DNA of 64,000 bases, taken from NCBI GenBank assembly GCA_019187665.1, contig JABARH010000012.1, positions 62,001 to 126,000 on the forward strand, in the 5' to 3' direction. The notes beneath the pieces were generated by a model. The model worked only from the letters and a program-made list of their open reading frames with translations. It was not told where the DNA came from and did no database searches. Shown piece after piece: positions 31,133-38,338 of this stretch; within the stretch, counting starts at the first letter, position 1, and the number at the start of each line of letters is the position of its first letter. The position numbers were made by a program, and so were the translations under genes. Source of the DNA: Anaerolineales bacterium (GTDB taxonomy: Bacteria; Chloroflexota; Anaerolineae; Anaerolineales; Villigracilaceae).

Positions 31133-32245
31133 ATGCCCGAGAAAAATTCGATTCGCCGTATTGCCATCAGCACTGGCGGCGGCGATGCGCCCGGCCTGAA
31201 TGCCGTGATCCGCGCCATTGTTCTTTCGGGGACGCATCGCGGCTGGGAAGTGTTGGGCATCCGCGACGGATTTAACGGTCTCCTTTTACCCGAACACTAC
31301 GCCGGCGGCGGACTCATCACCTTAACGCGTGAGAGCGTGCGCGGCATTACGCCTCTGGGAGGGACCATCCTCGGCACCACCAACCGCAATAACCCCATGC
31401 GCTTCCCCGTCACGCGCCCGGACGGTACGATCCTGGAAGTAAACCGCATCGCCGAATTGGCCGAGGCCATTCGCATTCAGGGTATCGACGCGGTCATCTC
31501 GGTGGGTGGCGATGGCTCGCTCGAGATTGCAGATGCCCTTCAAAAAACAGGTATCCCGATGGTGGTTGTCCCGAAAACGATTGACAATGATCTGGACAAA
31601 ACAGAGATCACATTTGGTTTTGAAACTGCCGTGGATTTTGCCGCGCAAGCCCTCGACCGCTTACATTCCACCGCCGCCTCTCATGGACGAGTGATGGTGG
31701 TCGAAGTGATGGGACGCTACGCGGGCTGGATCGCCCTGCACACGGGCATCTCTGGCACGGCCAATGTGATCCTCATTCCCGAGATCCCGTACGATATTAA
31801 CAAGGTCAGCCAGAAAATAAAACAGCGCATGGCGCGCGGCGTACGCGAGACGATTGTCGTTGTAGCCGAAGGCGCCAGACCGATCGGTGGCGAGTTCAGT
31901 GTGATCTCGAAGGAAGTCGGCCAGGCAGAACGATTGGGCGGGGTCGGGGAAAAAGTTGCAGCGGAAATTGAAGCGCGCACCGGGCGGGAAACCCGCGTGG
32001 TAGTGCTGGGACACTTATTGCGCGGCGGGAGTCCGATCGCCTCGGACCGTTTGATCGCCTTGCGCTTTGGCGCGGCCGCCGTCCGCGCGTTGGAAGCGGG
32101 CGAGAGCGGCGTCATGGTTGTTTTAGATGAGCCAAATATCCGCCATGTGCCGTTCTCCGATGTGGTGGGACGGATGAAAAGAGTTCCGCTCGATTCCGAT
32201 GTGGTACAGACCGCCCGCGATCTGGGCATCAGCTTCGGAGACTGA
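31133..32245 (+). CDS. pfkA: 6-phosphofructokinase (group with Gly104/Lys124)
   Basis: This enzyme phosphorylates fructose 6-phosphate in glycolysis. The chosen ATG follows GGAGTCAATC and gives 370 residues. Motifs seen are IAISTGGGDAPGLNAVIRA, GGTILGTTNRNNP, VISVGGDGSLEIA, VVPKTIDNDL (catalytic Asp in TIDND), VEVMGRYAGWIAL and LLRGGSPIASDRL. Gly in GGDGS (E. coli 104) favours ATP over pyrophosphate as donor, while Lys in PKTIDND (E. coli 124) is the pyrophosphate-type residue. This mixed pattern is typical of group III PFKs of actinobacteria and relatives, most of which use ATP. A strong terminator follows. Confidence 0.95.
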   Translation: MPEKNSIRRIAISTGGGDAPGLNAVIRAIVLSGTHRGWEVLGIRDGFNGLLLPEHYAGGGLITLTRESVRGITPLGGTILGTTNRNNPMRFPVTRPDGTILEVNRIAELAEAIRIQGIDAVISVGGDGSLEIADALQKTGIPMVVVPKTIDNDLDKTEITFGFETAVDFAAQALDRLHSTAASHGRVMVVEVMGRYAGWIALHTGISGTANVILIPEIPYDINKVSQKIKQRMARGVRETIVVVAEGARPIGGEFSVISKEVGQAERLGGVGEKVAAEIEARTGRETRVVVLGHLLRGGSPIASDRLIALRFGAAAVRALEAGESGVMVVLDEPNIRHVPFSDVVGRMKRVPLDSDVVQTARDLGISFGD

Positions 32246-32257
32246 TTCTTAAAGACA

Positions 32258-32285
32258 AACAGGCGGGGAATTTTCCCCGCCTGTT
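32258..32285 (+). terminator. Terminator after pfkA
   Basis: A perfect 13-bp inverted repeat (AACAGGCGGGGAA / TTCCCCGCCTGTT) lies 12 bp past the pfkA stop. It has a very short loop and ends in TTAATG. Confidence 0.8.
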
Positions 32286-32297
32286 AATGCACCGTGC

Positions 32298-32324
32298 TGG
32301 GACGGCAGTTCAACTGCCGTCCCA
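32298..32324 (-). terminator. Hairpin after thrS
   Basis: A 13-bp perfect inverted repeat (TGGGACGGCAGTT / AACTGCCGTCCCA) lies 6 bp beyond the thrS stop on the minus strand. No U-tract follows, so it may be a 3' stabilising hairpin or a dispersed repeat rather than a strict terminator. Confidence 0.5.
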
Positions 32325-32330
32325 ATTGAT

Positions 32331-34142
32331 TTACAGCTCCTTCGCCCGCCGCGCAATCCGATCCGCTGCACGCGCCGCAAACTCTGCCAGCAAAATATTA
32401 TTCTGCTGACTCCCATCCCGCACGCGCAGTGAGACCTGCCCGGCTTCCATCTCGTTTTTACCGACCACCAGCATGTACGGAACTTTCATCAACTGCGCCG
32501 AGCGGATCTTGGCGTTCATGCGCGCGGCGGACAGATCCGCATGGGCGCGAATGCCATTCTCGCGCAATTGCTGGGCGATTCTTTCGGCGTATTCGTTCTG
32601 CTCATCCGTGATCGAAATCACGCGCGCCTGCTCCGGCGCAAGCCAGACCGGGAAATTGCCCGCGTAATGCTCGATCAAAAATCCGACCAGGCGCTCGTGC
32701 GTGCTGAGCGGCGCGCGATGGATGCACAACGGCACCTCCTCCTGTCCGTCCTTGTTCGTAAACTTCAAGTCGAAGCGCGCCGGTTGGGCGAAGTCCACTT
32801 GATTCGTGGCGAGCGAAAACTCCTTGCCGATCACCGACCAGATCTGCACGTCAATCTTCGGACCGTAGAAAGCGGCTTCGTCCTCCTCTTCCACGAACGG
32901 CACCTCGTGTTTCAACATCGCGTTGCGCACCATCTCTTCCGTCTTCAGCCACAGGCGTTCGTTGTCCACATACTTCTTGCCCAACCCGGCCTTGCTATGC
33001 AGAGACAGGCGCATCACATATTTCTCGATCCCGAACAATTCGAAGTACTTGTGATACAGTCCGATCACGCCCATGAACTCTTCCTCGAACTGATCTTCCG
33101 TCACATACATGTGCGCGTCGTTCATCTGCAACGAACGCACGCGCATCAGCCCAAACAACTCGCCCGATTTCTCGAAGCGATAACACGTCCCATATTCCGC
33201 AAGGCGGATGGGCAGGTCGCGGTACGAGCGTTGTTTCGAGCCGAAGATCTTATGGTGCATCGGGCAGTTCATCGGCTTGACGTAATACTTCACGCCCTCA
33301 AGTTCCATCGGCGGGTACATGCTCTCGGCGTAATAGGGCAGATGCCCCGAACGCAGGAAGAGATCCTCCTTCGTCAGATTCGGCGTGCGGACTCGCAAGT
33401 ATCCGGCTTTTTCTTCCATCTCTTTGGCGAGTTTCTCCAACTCCTCGATCATCACGCCTCCGTTCGGGAGCCACAGTGGCAGGCCCGGCCCGACCTCCTC
33501 ATCGAACGTGAAGATCTCGAGTTCCTTGCCCAGCTTGCGATGATCGCGCTTTTTGGCTTCCTCCAACAGGTGGAGATGATCCTTGAGTTGTTGCGCGCTC
33601 TCCCAGGCTGTGCCATAAACGCGCTGGAGCATTTTATTCTTCTCATCGCCGCGCCAATATGCGCCCGCCACATTCATCAACTTGAACGCATCCGGTTTGA
33701 TCTCGCGCGTATTCGCCACATGCGGACCGCGGCACAGATCCACGAACGTATCCTGCTGATAGATGGAAATCTCCGGCTTCACTTTCAGCGGATTCCCGTA
33801 CTCATCCAATCCGCCCTTTTCGAGTCCCTCGATCAGCTCCAACTTGTACGGCTGGTCTGCGAAAATTTTCTTCGCCTCCTCCGCCGAGATGACCGTCTTC
33901 TTAAACTCGTGTTTGCCCGCGATGATCTGCCTCATGCGTTTTTCGATCGCTTCGAGGTCTTCCGGCGTCAAATTGCGCGGCAGGTCGAAGTCATAATAGA
34001 AACCGTTTTCCACCGGCGGACCGATCGTGATCTTCCCATCCGGGAACATCTCCATCACCGCCTGCGCCATCACATGCGCCGCCGAGTGACGGATCTTGTA
34101 GAGATTTGACTCTTCGTACTTTTCCTGAACTTGTTGTGCCAT
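32331..34142 (-). CDS. thrS: Threonyl-tRNA synthetase lacking the N-terminal TGS domain
   Basis: ThrRS charges tRNA-Thr with threonine. The 603-residue protein starts directly with the editing (N2) domain, whose HSAAHVMAQAVMEMFPDG holds the editing His pair. The class II catalytic core follows, with PMNCPMHHKIFGSKQRSYRDLPIRLAEYG (zinc Cys), LMRVRSLQMNDAHMY and HRAPLSTHERLVGFLIEHYAG (zinc His). The C-terminal anticodon-binding domain ends the protein. The roughly 60-residue TGS/N1 domain of E. coli ThrRS is absent, as in some other bacteria and archaea. A T-box leader with an ACC specifier lies about 490 nt upstream, so expression should rise when tRNA-Thr is uncharged. Confidence 0.95.
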   Translation of the reverse strand: MAQQVQEKYEESNLYKIRHSAAHVMAQAVMEMFPDGKITIGPPVENGFYYDFDLPRNLTPEDLEAIEKRMRQIIAGKHEFKKTVISAEEAKKIFADQPYKLELIEGLEKGGLDEYGNPLKVKPEISIYQQDTFVDLCRGPHVANTREIKPDAFKLMNVAGAYWRGDEKNKMLQRVYGTAWESAQQLKDHLHLLEEAKKRDHRKLGKELEIFTFDEEVGPGLPLWLPNGGVMIEELEKLAKEMEEKAGYLRVRTPNLTKEDLFLRSGHLPYYAESMYPPMELEGVKYYVKPMNCPMHHKIFGSKQRSYRDLPIRLAEYGTCYRFEKSGELFGLMRVRSLQMNDAHMYVTEDQFEEEFMGVIGLYHKYFELFGIEKYVMRLSLHSKAGLGKKYVDNERLWLKTEEMVRNAMLKHEVPFVEEEDEAAFYGPKIDVQIWSVIGKEFSLATNQVDFAQPARFDLKFTNKDGQEEVPLCIHRAPLSTHERLVGFLIEHYAGNFPVWLAPEQARVISITDEQNEYAERIAQQLRENGIRAHADLSAARMNAKIRSAQLMKVPYMLVVGKNEMEAGQVSLRVRDGSQQNNILLAEFAARAADRIARRAKEL

Positions 34143-34165
34143 TCTCGCTTCCTTTCATCTTGTCT

Positions 34166-34188
34166 CCCCTCTCCTTTCAGGAGAGGGG
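34166..34188. repeat. Perfect 10-bp hairpin just upstream of thrS
   Basis: CCCCTCTCCT / AGGAGAGGGG with a 3-nt loop, flanked by GGGGCAGGGGGTGAGG-type sequence. This is a repeat style often scattered in environmental genomes. In the thrS leader RNA it forms a stable hairpin about 25-45 nt before the start. Confidence 0.7.
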
Positions 34189-34232
34189 CAGGGGGTGAGG
34201 TCTGCTTCCTGCTTCGTGGACATTCTCGCGTC

Positions 34233-34295
34233 TCAGAGGGAAGCGATAGCAAATCCTCCGAGCCGCTGACGAGTGTTGGTGTTGTCTTCAGCCAT
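34233..34295 (-). other. Candidate 20-codon ORF in the thrS leader
   Basis: An ATG preceded by AAAGGAGACCGCG, the best ribosome site in this region, opens a 20-residue frame (MAEDNTNTRQRL..., ending FAIASL). It includes two Thr codons near its start and stops about 90 nt before thrS. It could be a leader peptide, or the original start of thrS separated from the rest by repeat insertion. Nothing else supports translation. Confidence 0.4.
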
Positions 34296-34411
34296 CGCGG
34301 TCTCCTTTTTGGTTTTGTATTACGAGATTTACCTCGCAAGGTTGGGCGACATATTGCAAATTAACCAATAAATCTAGCAATAAGCACGATATGGATTGTT
34401 GCCATAAAGCC

Positions 34412-34561
34412 AATCCCGAAGGGATGGCAGGATTCTAAAAAACGGCAAAATGGATATTCAAATCCCGAAGGGATGATATAAATTTGCCGCCTCTGACACC
34501 CCTTCGGGGTTGAATGTGATACATCCTTCAATACTATAATCATTTGACCCCTTCGGGGTCT
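34412..34561. repeat. Cluster of CCCGAAGGG / CCCCTTCGGGG palindromes
   Basis: Four copies lie within 150 bp: AATCCCGAAGGGATG at 34412 and 34461, and CACCCCTTCGGGGTTG (about 34497) and ACCCCTTCGGGGTC (about 34547) in the other orientation. They sit in the thrS leader between the T-box terminator and the coding region. Another copy is at 28658-28672 and a variant in mutL near 38999. Confidence 0.85.
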
Positions 34562-34630
34562 GTGGGTAATTGCCGTATTGCTCGGTTTAATTGTTAACCT
34601 GCAAAATGTCGCATTACGATTCGGGCGAAT

Positions 34631-34882
34631 TAAAAATAAAACTCGCCCACACACGGGGCGAGAATTTTCTTCACGCGGTTCCACCCGATTTGTGCGACAA
34701 AATTAATTTTGTCGCACATCTCTTCAGCCTCTAACGGAGCAACCCGTTTCATCTACTCACTGATCACTCTTCACTGATCACTTTTCAACTCAACGCTCGC
34801 GAGTGGTTTTCTGCGGACTTCCCTTGAAGAGACTCTCAATCTTCGTTCTCTTCTCCCTGTCAGGGACTTGACCACATACTCG
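34631..34882 (-). ncRNA. T-box riboswitch controlling thrS (specifier ACC)
   Basis: On the minus strand the 14-nt T-box core GGGTGGAACCGCG lies at 34674-34686. A terminator follows at once (CTCGCCC, 7-nt loop, GGGCGAG, then TTTTATTTTT; 34631-34662). Stem I closes with CGAGT (34878-34882) and ACTCG (34800-34804), and the codon next to the latter is ACC (34805-34807), a threonine codon followed by A. AACGGGTTGCTCCGTTA resembles the Stem IIA/B pseudoknot, and a perfect hairpin of GTGCGACAAAATT arms forms Stem III. The linker between Stem I and II contains AGTGATCAGTGAAGAGTGATC, which is dispersed-repeat sequence. Uncharged tRNA-Thr(GGU) is expected to favour antitermination into thrS. Confidence 0.9.
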
Positions 34883-34900
34883 TCTCGGTCATCGCATTTT

Positions 34901-34931
34901 ACGTGTGTACTTGTGTACCTGTCTACCTATC
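34901..34931. repeat. Degenerate octamer repeat (ACxTGTxT, four units)
   Basis: Four adjacent 8-bp units between the T-box and the tRNA-Val gene. They resemble an eroded and inverted version of the ACACGTAG array after groEL. Confidence 0.5.
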
Positions 34932-34934
34932 CAG

Positions 34935-35008
34935 TGGGCGGAATAGGGCTCGAACCTACGACCTCATCGATGTCAACGATGTGCTCTAACCAACTGAGCT
35001 ACCCGCCC
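34935..35008 (-). tRNA. tRNA-Val (anticodon GAC)
   Basis: A complete 74-nt cloverleaf can be folded on the minus strand. The acceptor is GGGCGGG with TCCGCCC, the D arm GCTC/GAGC, the anticodon stem CATCG/CGATG with loop TTGACAT (anticodon GAC), the variable loop AGGTC, and the T arm GTAGG/CCTAT with loop TTCGAGC. The discriminator is A, and the CCA end is not encoded. It reads GUC and GUU codons. Confidence 0.96.
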
Positions 35009-35077
35009 GAATGCCCAACGGCAGGCGCACATTATAACGAGGGCAGAGTGTTTTGGCAAGCCGAAAATAACTCAATC

Positions 35078-35106
35078 TTGCCCGATGCCCCCCTTTATGC
35101 TAGACT
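35078..35106 (+). promoter_or_regulatory. Likely promoter of the receiver-sirtuin-kinase operon
   Basis: TTGCCC, a 17-bp spacer, TAGACT, 26 bp before the ATG, with GGAAGGAAG in between as ribosome site. Hexamers are moderate matches with ideal spacing. Confidence 0.5.
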
Positions 35107-35132
35107 TCGATTAGACACAGGAAGGAAGCGGT

Positions 35133-36281
35133 ATGCCGGAAAAAATCCTGATCGTTGACGATGACGTAGATACCCTGCGCCTAGTGGGAATTATGCTTCA
35201 GCGCCAGGGCTATCAGATCGCGGCCGCCGCCAATGGGCAACAAGGTTTGGCAAAGGCCCTCGAAGAAAAACCCGACCTGATCCTGCTCGACGTGATGATG
35301 CCGGATATGGATGGTTACGAGGTCACCCGCCGCCTGCGCGCCGACCCCGCCACGGCAAAAATCCCCATTTTGATGTTTACCGCCAAGTCGCAGTTGGATG
35401 ATAAGGTGACCGGCTTTCAATCCGGCGCGGACGATTACCTGACCAAACCCACGCATCCCTCCGAACTGCAGGCGCACATTAAAGCCCTGTTCGCACGCGG
35501 ACCGTCGCAGCCGAAGGCTGTACCGGAAAGACACGGACATGTTACGGGCGTGCTTTCGGCGCGCGGCGGGTTGGGCGTGTCTGCCATCGCGGTCAACCTT
35601 GCAGTGGGATTGTTCACGCGCTCTCAATCGCAGGTGGCGCTGGCAGAGATGACGCCGGGCAAAGGCACGCTCGGCCTGGACCTGGGGTTGCCCAACCAAA
35701 AAGCGCTGGTCAGCCTGCTTAGGGGCAATCCGTCCGAGGTCACGCGTGAACGGGTGAAGAAGGCGCTCATTTCGCATATCTCCGGTGTCAGTCTTTTGCT
35801 GGCTTCCGAAAACCCTGCCGACCTTTCGCTGGTGGCCAACGTTTTGCAGTATGAAGCGCTGGTCAGGCAGCTGGCTGCGTTTGCCAGTTTTTCCGTATTG
35901 GATATGGGCAGCACGCTGCTGCCGTTCGTGCAAAAGACCCTGCCGCTGTGCGATGAGGTGGTTGTGGTGGTGGAGGGCGTTCCGAACACAATTGTGCATA
36001 CCCAGACTCTGATTGGCGCGCTGATTGGCATGGGGATGAAGCCGGATCGAATTATTGCGGCGCTCAATCTGCGCGTGCGCTCGGATACGCAACTGCCGGT
36101 GGGTGTGGTGCAGGAGAAACTGGGCCACCCTATTTCTGTCACGGTGACGCCCGCGGCGGAGTTGTTTACGCAGGCCACGCGCATGCAAACCGCCGCGATC
36201 TTGTGTCAGCCGGAGGGCGCGACCGCGCGCCAGTTCCGCTTGCTGGCGGATCTCATCATTCAGAACGAAGCGACCGTCTGA
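35133..36281 (+). CDS. Receiver domain fused to a CpaE/MinD-like domain with degenerate P-loop
   Basis: Residues 1-120 are a CheY-like receiver with the acidic pair in VDDDVDT, phosphoacceptor Asp53 (LILLDVMMPDMDGYEV) and Lys105 (LTKP). Residues about 135-382 resemble the MinD/ParA-type domain of CpaE proteins, which localise pilus or other polar machinery. The expected KGGVGKT P-loop reads SARGGLGVSAIAVNLA: both Lys residues are lost, so ATP hydrolysis is doubtful, as in some CpaE proteins. The stop is 1 bp from the sirtuin start, making a tight operon with the sirtuin and a GAF histidine kinase, the probable phosphodonor. Confidence 0.87.
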   Translation: MPEKILIVDDDVDTLRLVGIMLQRQGYQIAAAANGQQGLAKALEEKPDLILLDVMMPDMDGYEVTRRLRADPATAKIPILMFTAKSQLDDKVTGFQSGADDYLTKPTHPSELQAHIKALFARGPSQPKAVPERHGHVTGVLSARGGLGVSAIAVNLAVGLFTRSQSQVALAEMTPGKGTLGLDLGLPNQKALVSLLRGNPSEVTRERVKKALISHISGVSLLLASENPADLSLVANVLQYEALVRQLAAFASFSVLDMGSTLLPFVQKTLPLCDEVVVVVEGVPNTIVHTQTLIGALIGMGMKPDRIIAALNLRVRSDTQLPVGVVQEKLGHPISVTVTPAAELFTQATRMQTAAILCQPEGATARQFRLLADLIIQNEATV

Positions 36282-36282
36282 T

Positions 36283-37056
36283 ATGACCCTGCCCGCCCAA
36301 CGCATCGCCTCGGTGGAGTTTGCGGTGGACCTCTTCCGCCAGGCGCGCAATGTGCTCGTGTTAACCGGCGCGGGAATTTCCACGCCCTCGGGCATCCCCG
36401 ATTTTCGTTCGGAGGGAAGCGGCTTGTGGTCGCGCGATGAACCACTGGAGGTGGCCTCTCTCTCCACATTCCGCACCGCGCCGGAAAAATTTTACGGATG
36501 GTTCCGCCCGCTGGCGCGACACATCTTCCACGCCGGGCCGAATCCGGCGCATCTTGCCCTTGCGGAACTCGAAGTGGGCGGCCGTACCCATTGCGTGGCC
36601 ACCCAAAATATAGACATGCTGCATCAAAAGGCGGGTTCACACAATGTGGTGGAATTACATGGCACGCTGGCGACGCTTTCGTGTTCCCAATGTTACGCAC
36701 AGACCCCGTCCAGCGACGCGCTCGACGCGTTCATTGAGAGCGGGAAGATTCCCCAGTGCCGGCAGTGCGGGGCGGTGATGAAACCGGATGTGATCCTCTT
36801 CGGCGAGCAATTGCCGCAGAAGGCATGGTATGCGGCCCAGCGCGCCGCGCGCAACTGCGACCTGATGGTTGTGGTCGGATCCTCTTTGGAGGTTTTGCCG
36901 GTGGCTGGCCTGCCCATGCAGGCGCTCGACCGCGGCGCGCATTTGATTATCGTCAATAATTCGCCCACCTATCTGAATGTTCGCGCCGACGTTGTGCTTA
37001 CAGAGGATGCAGCAACCATCCTTCCCGAAATTGCGAAACGAGTCTTGCATGCCTGA
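36283..37056 (+). CDS. SIR2-family NAD-dependent protein deacylase
   Basis: This 257-residue sirtuin has the NAD-binding motifs VLTGAGISTPSGIPDFRS and TQNIDMLHQKAG, the catalytic His126 in VELHGT, and a structural zinc site (CSQC and CRQC). VVGSSLEVLPVAGLP and IIVNNSPT complete the Rossmann part. It removes acyl groups from lysines, consuming NAD and releasing O-acyl-ADP-ribose and nicotinamide. It sits between the receiver/CpaE-like protein (1-bp gap) and a histidine kinase (8-bp overlap). It is therefore co-expressed with signalling proteins, and those or their targets may be its substrates (inference). Confidence 0.95.
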   Translation: MTLPAQRIASVEFAVDLFRQARNVLVLTGAGISTPSGIPDFRSEGSGLWSRDEPLEVASLSTFRTAPEKFYGWFRPLARHIFHAGPNPAHLALAELEVGGRTHCVATQNIDMLHQKAGSHNVVELHGTLATLSCSQCYAQTPSSDALDAFIESGKIPQCRQCGAVMKPDVILFGEQLPQKAWYAAQRAARNCDLMVVVGSSLEVLPVAGLPMQALDRGAHLIIVNNSPTYLNVRADVVLTEDAATILPEIAKRVLHA

Positions 37057-38251
37057 GATCGAGACCCAGCGCCTGGACGGTTATCGCCGGCTGATTGAGA
37101 TCGCGCGCGACCTCGCCTCGACCCTCGATCTCGACGAACTGCTGCGCCGCATCGTCTTCGCCGCGGCCGAGATCACGGACGCGATGGCGGGCTCGATCCT
37201 GCTCTACGATTCAACCTCGCGCCAATTGTTCTTCCAGGTTTCTACCAACATGGACCAATCCACCATGCGCGGGCTGGTCGTTCCGCTGGAGGGCAGCATT
37301 GCCGGTTGGATCGTGACCAATCGCAAGCCGGTGCGGATCAATAACCCTCACGACGATCCGCGCTTCTTTCCGCAGATCGAGCAATCCACCGGCTTCTCGA
37401 ACAGATCCATGCTCGGCGTTCCGCTGATCACAAAAGAGAAGGTGGTTGGCGTGCTGGAGGTATTGAACAAAAACAACGGCGATTTTTTCGACGGAGACGA
37501 AAATCTGCTGCGCGTATTGGGCGCGCAGGCGGCGGTCGCCATCGAAAATGCGCGGCTCTTCCAACAATCGGACCTGATCGCTGAATTCGTCCACGAACTG
37601 CGCACGCCGCTCGCCTCGCTCAGCACCGCCGCCTATCTCCTGCTCCGCCCGGAGATCTCGCAGGAACAGCGCGAACAGATCGTGACCAGTATCCACAATG
37701 AGACCTTGCGCCTCAGCGCGATGACCTCCACTTTCCTGGACCTGGCGAGACTCGAATCTGGACGCGTGCAGTTTCACAAAACGAGTTTTAATCTCGGCGA
37801 CCTGCTCCACGAATGCCGGAATGTAATGCAGGGCAAAGCCGATGAAATGCACATTCAGATCAGAGTGGAGCTGGCGGAACATCTTCCGTCCATGGACGCC
37901 GACCGCGACAAGATCAAGCAGGTGCTGCTCAACCTGATCAGCAACGCCATCAAATACAATCGCCCGAACGGAACCGTGATCCTGCGGGCGGATTCAAGCG
38001 CCGATGAAATTTTCGCTGCGGTTCAAGACACCGGGCTGGGGATTCCCGAAGAGGCGCTGCCTCACTTGTTCGAAAAATTCTATCGCGTGCGCGAACACGA
38101 GGGCGTCGCTGCCGGCACGGGTCTTGGGCTGTCCATCTGCAAGCAGATCGTCCAGGGTCACAACGGCACGCTCGAAGTTAAAAGTAAATTCGGCGCGGGG
38201 ACGGCCTTTATTTTAAAGTTGCCCAGGAATTCAAAGGCAACGCCAAGGTAG
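37049..38251 (+). CDS. GAF-domain sensor histidine kinase
   Basis: The start is the ATG overlapping the sirtuin gene by 8 bp, giving 400 residues. A GAF domain (about residues 20-170) with AGSILLYDS, PLEGSIAGWIVTNRKPV and SMLGVPLITKEKVVGVLEVLN is followed by HisKA with EFVHELRTPLASL (His182) and HATPase_c. The ATPase motifs are N box NLISNAIKYN, G1 DTGLGIP, F box FEKFYRV and G2 GTGLGLSI. There is no membrane helix, so it is a cytoplasmic sensor responding to a small ligand or redox signal. Its natural partner is the receiver/CpaE-like protein encoded two genes upstream. It converges on mutL. Confidence 0.93.
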   Translation: MPEIETQRLDGYRRLIEIARDLASTLDLDELLRRIVFAAAEITDAMAGSILLYDSTSRQLFFQVSTNMDQSTMRGLVVPLEGSIAGWIVTNRKPVRINNPHDDPRFFPQIEQSTGFSNRSMLGVPLITKEKVVGVLEVLNKNNGDFFDGDENLLRVLGAQAAVAIENARLFQQSDLIAEFVHELRTPLASLSTAAYLLLRPEISQEQREQIVTSIHNETLRLSAMTSTFLDLARLESGRVQFHKTSFNLGDLLHECRNVMQGKADEMHIQIRVELAEHLPSMDADRDKIKQVLLNLISNAIKYNRPNGTVILRADSSADEIFAAVQDTGLGIPEEALPHLFEKFYRVREHEGVAAGTGLGLSICKQIVQGHNGTLEVKSKFGAGTAFILKLPRNSKATPR

Positions 38252-38338
38252 CCGCCATACATTTTCCGTCAGCCAGCCTGCGCGCAGATGGGAGATACAG
38301 CGGGGAGATCAAAAATAAGATTCCTGCGCCATTGCCTG

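Noticed and set aside
30892..31260. A 122-codon minus-strand frame over the start of pfkA.
   Set aside because: It overlaps pfkA and its promoter, has no ribosome site and shows no similarity to a known family.
32541..34109. A 522-codon open frame antisense to thrS.
   Set aside because: No start signal or recognisable domain, and it is fully covered by thrS on the other strand.
34412..34561. AATCCCGAAGGGATG copies considered as CRISPR repeats.
   Set aside because: Spacing is irregular, orientation changes and the repeat is only 15 bp.
35009..35132. Search for further tRNA genes beside tRNA-Val.
   Set aside because: No second cloverleaf could be folded in the flanks.
35181..36476. A 431-codon minus-strand frame opposite the receiver/CpaE-like gene.
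   Set aside because: Arg/His/Gln-rich shadow sequence; the plus-strand protein has all receiver motifs.
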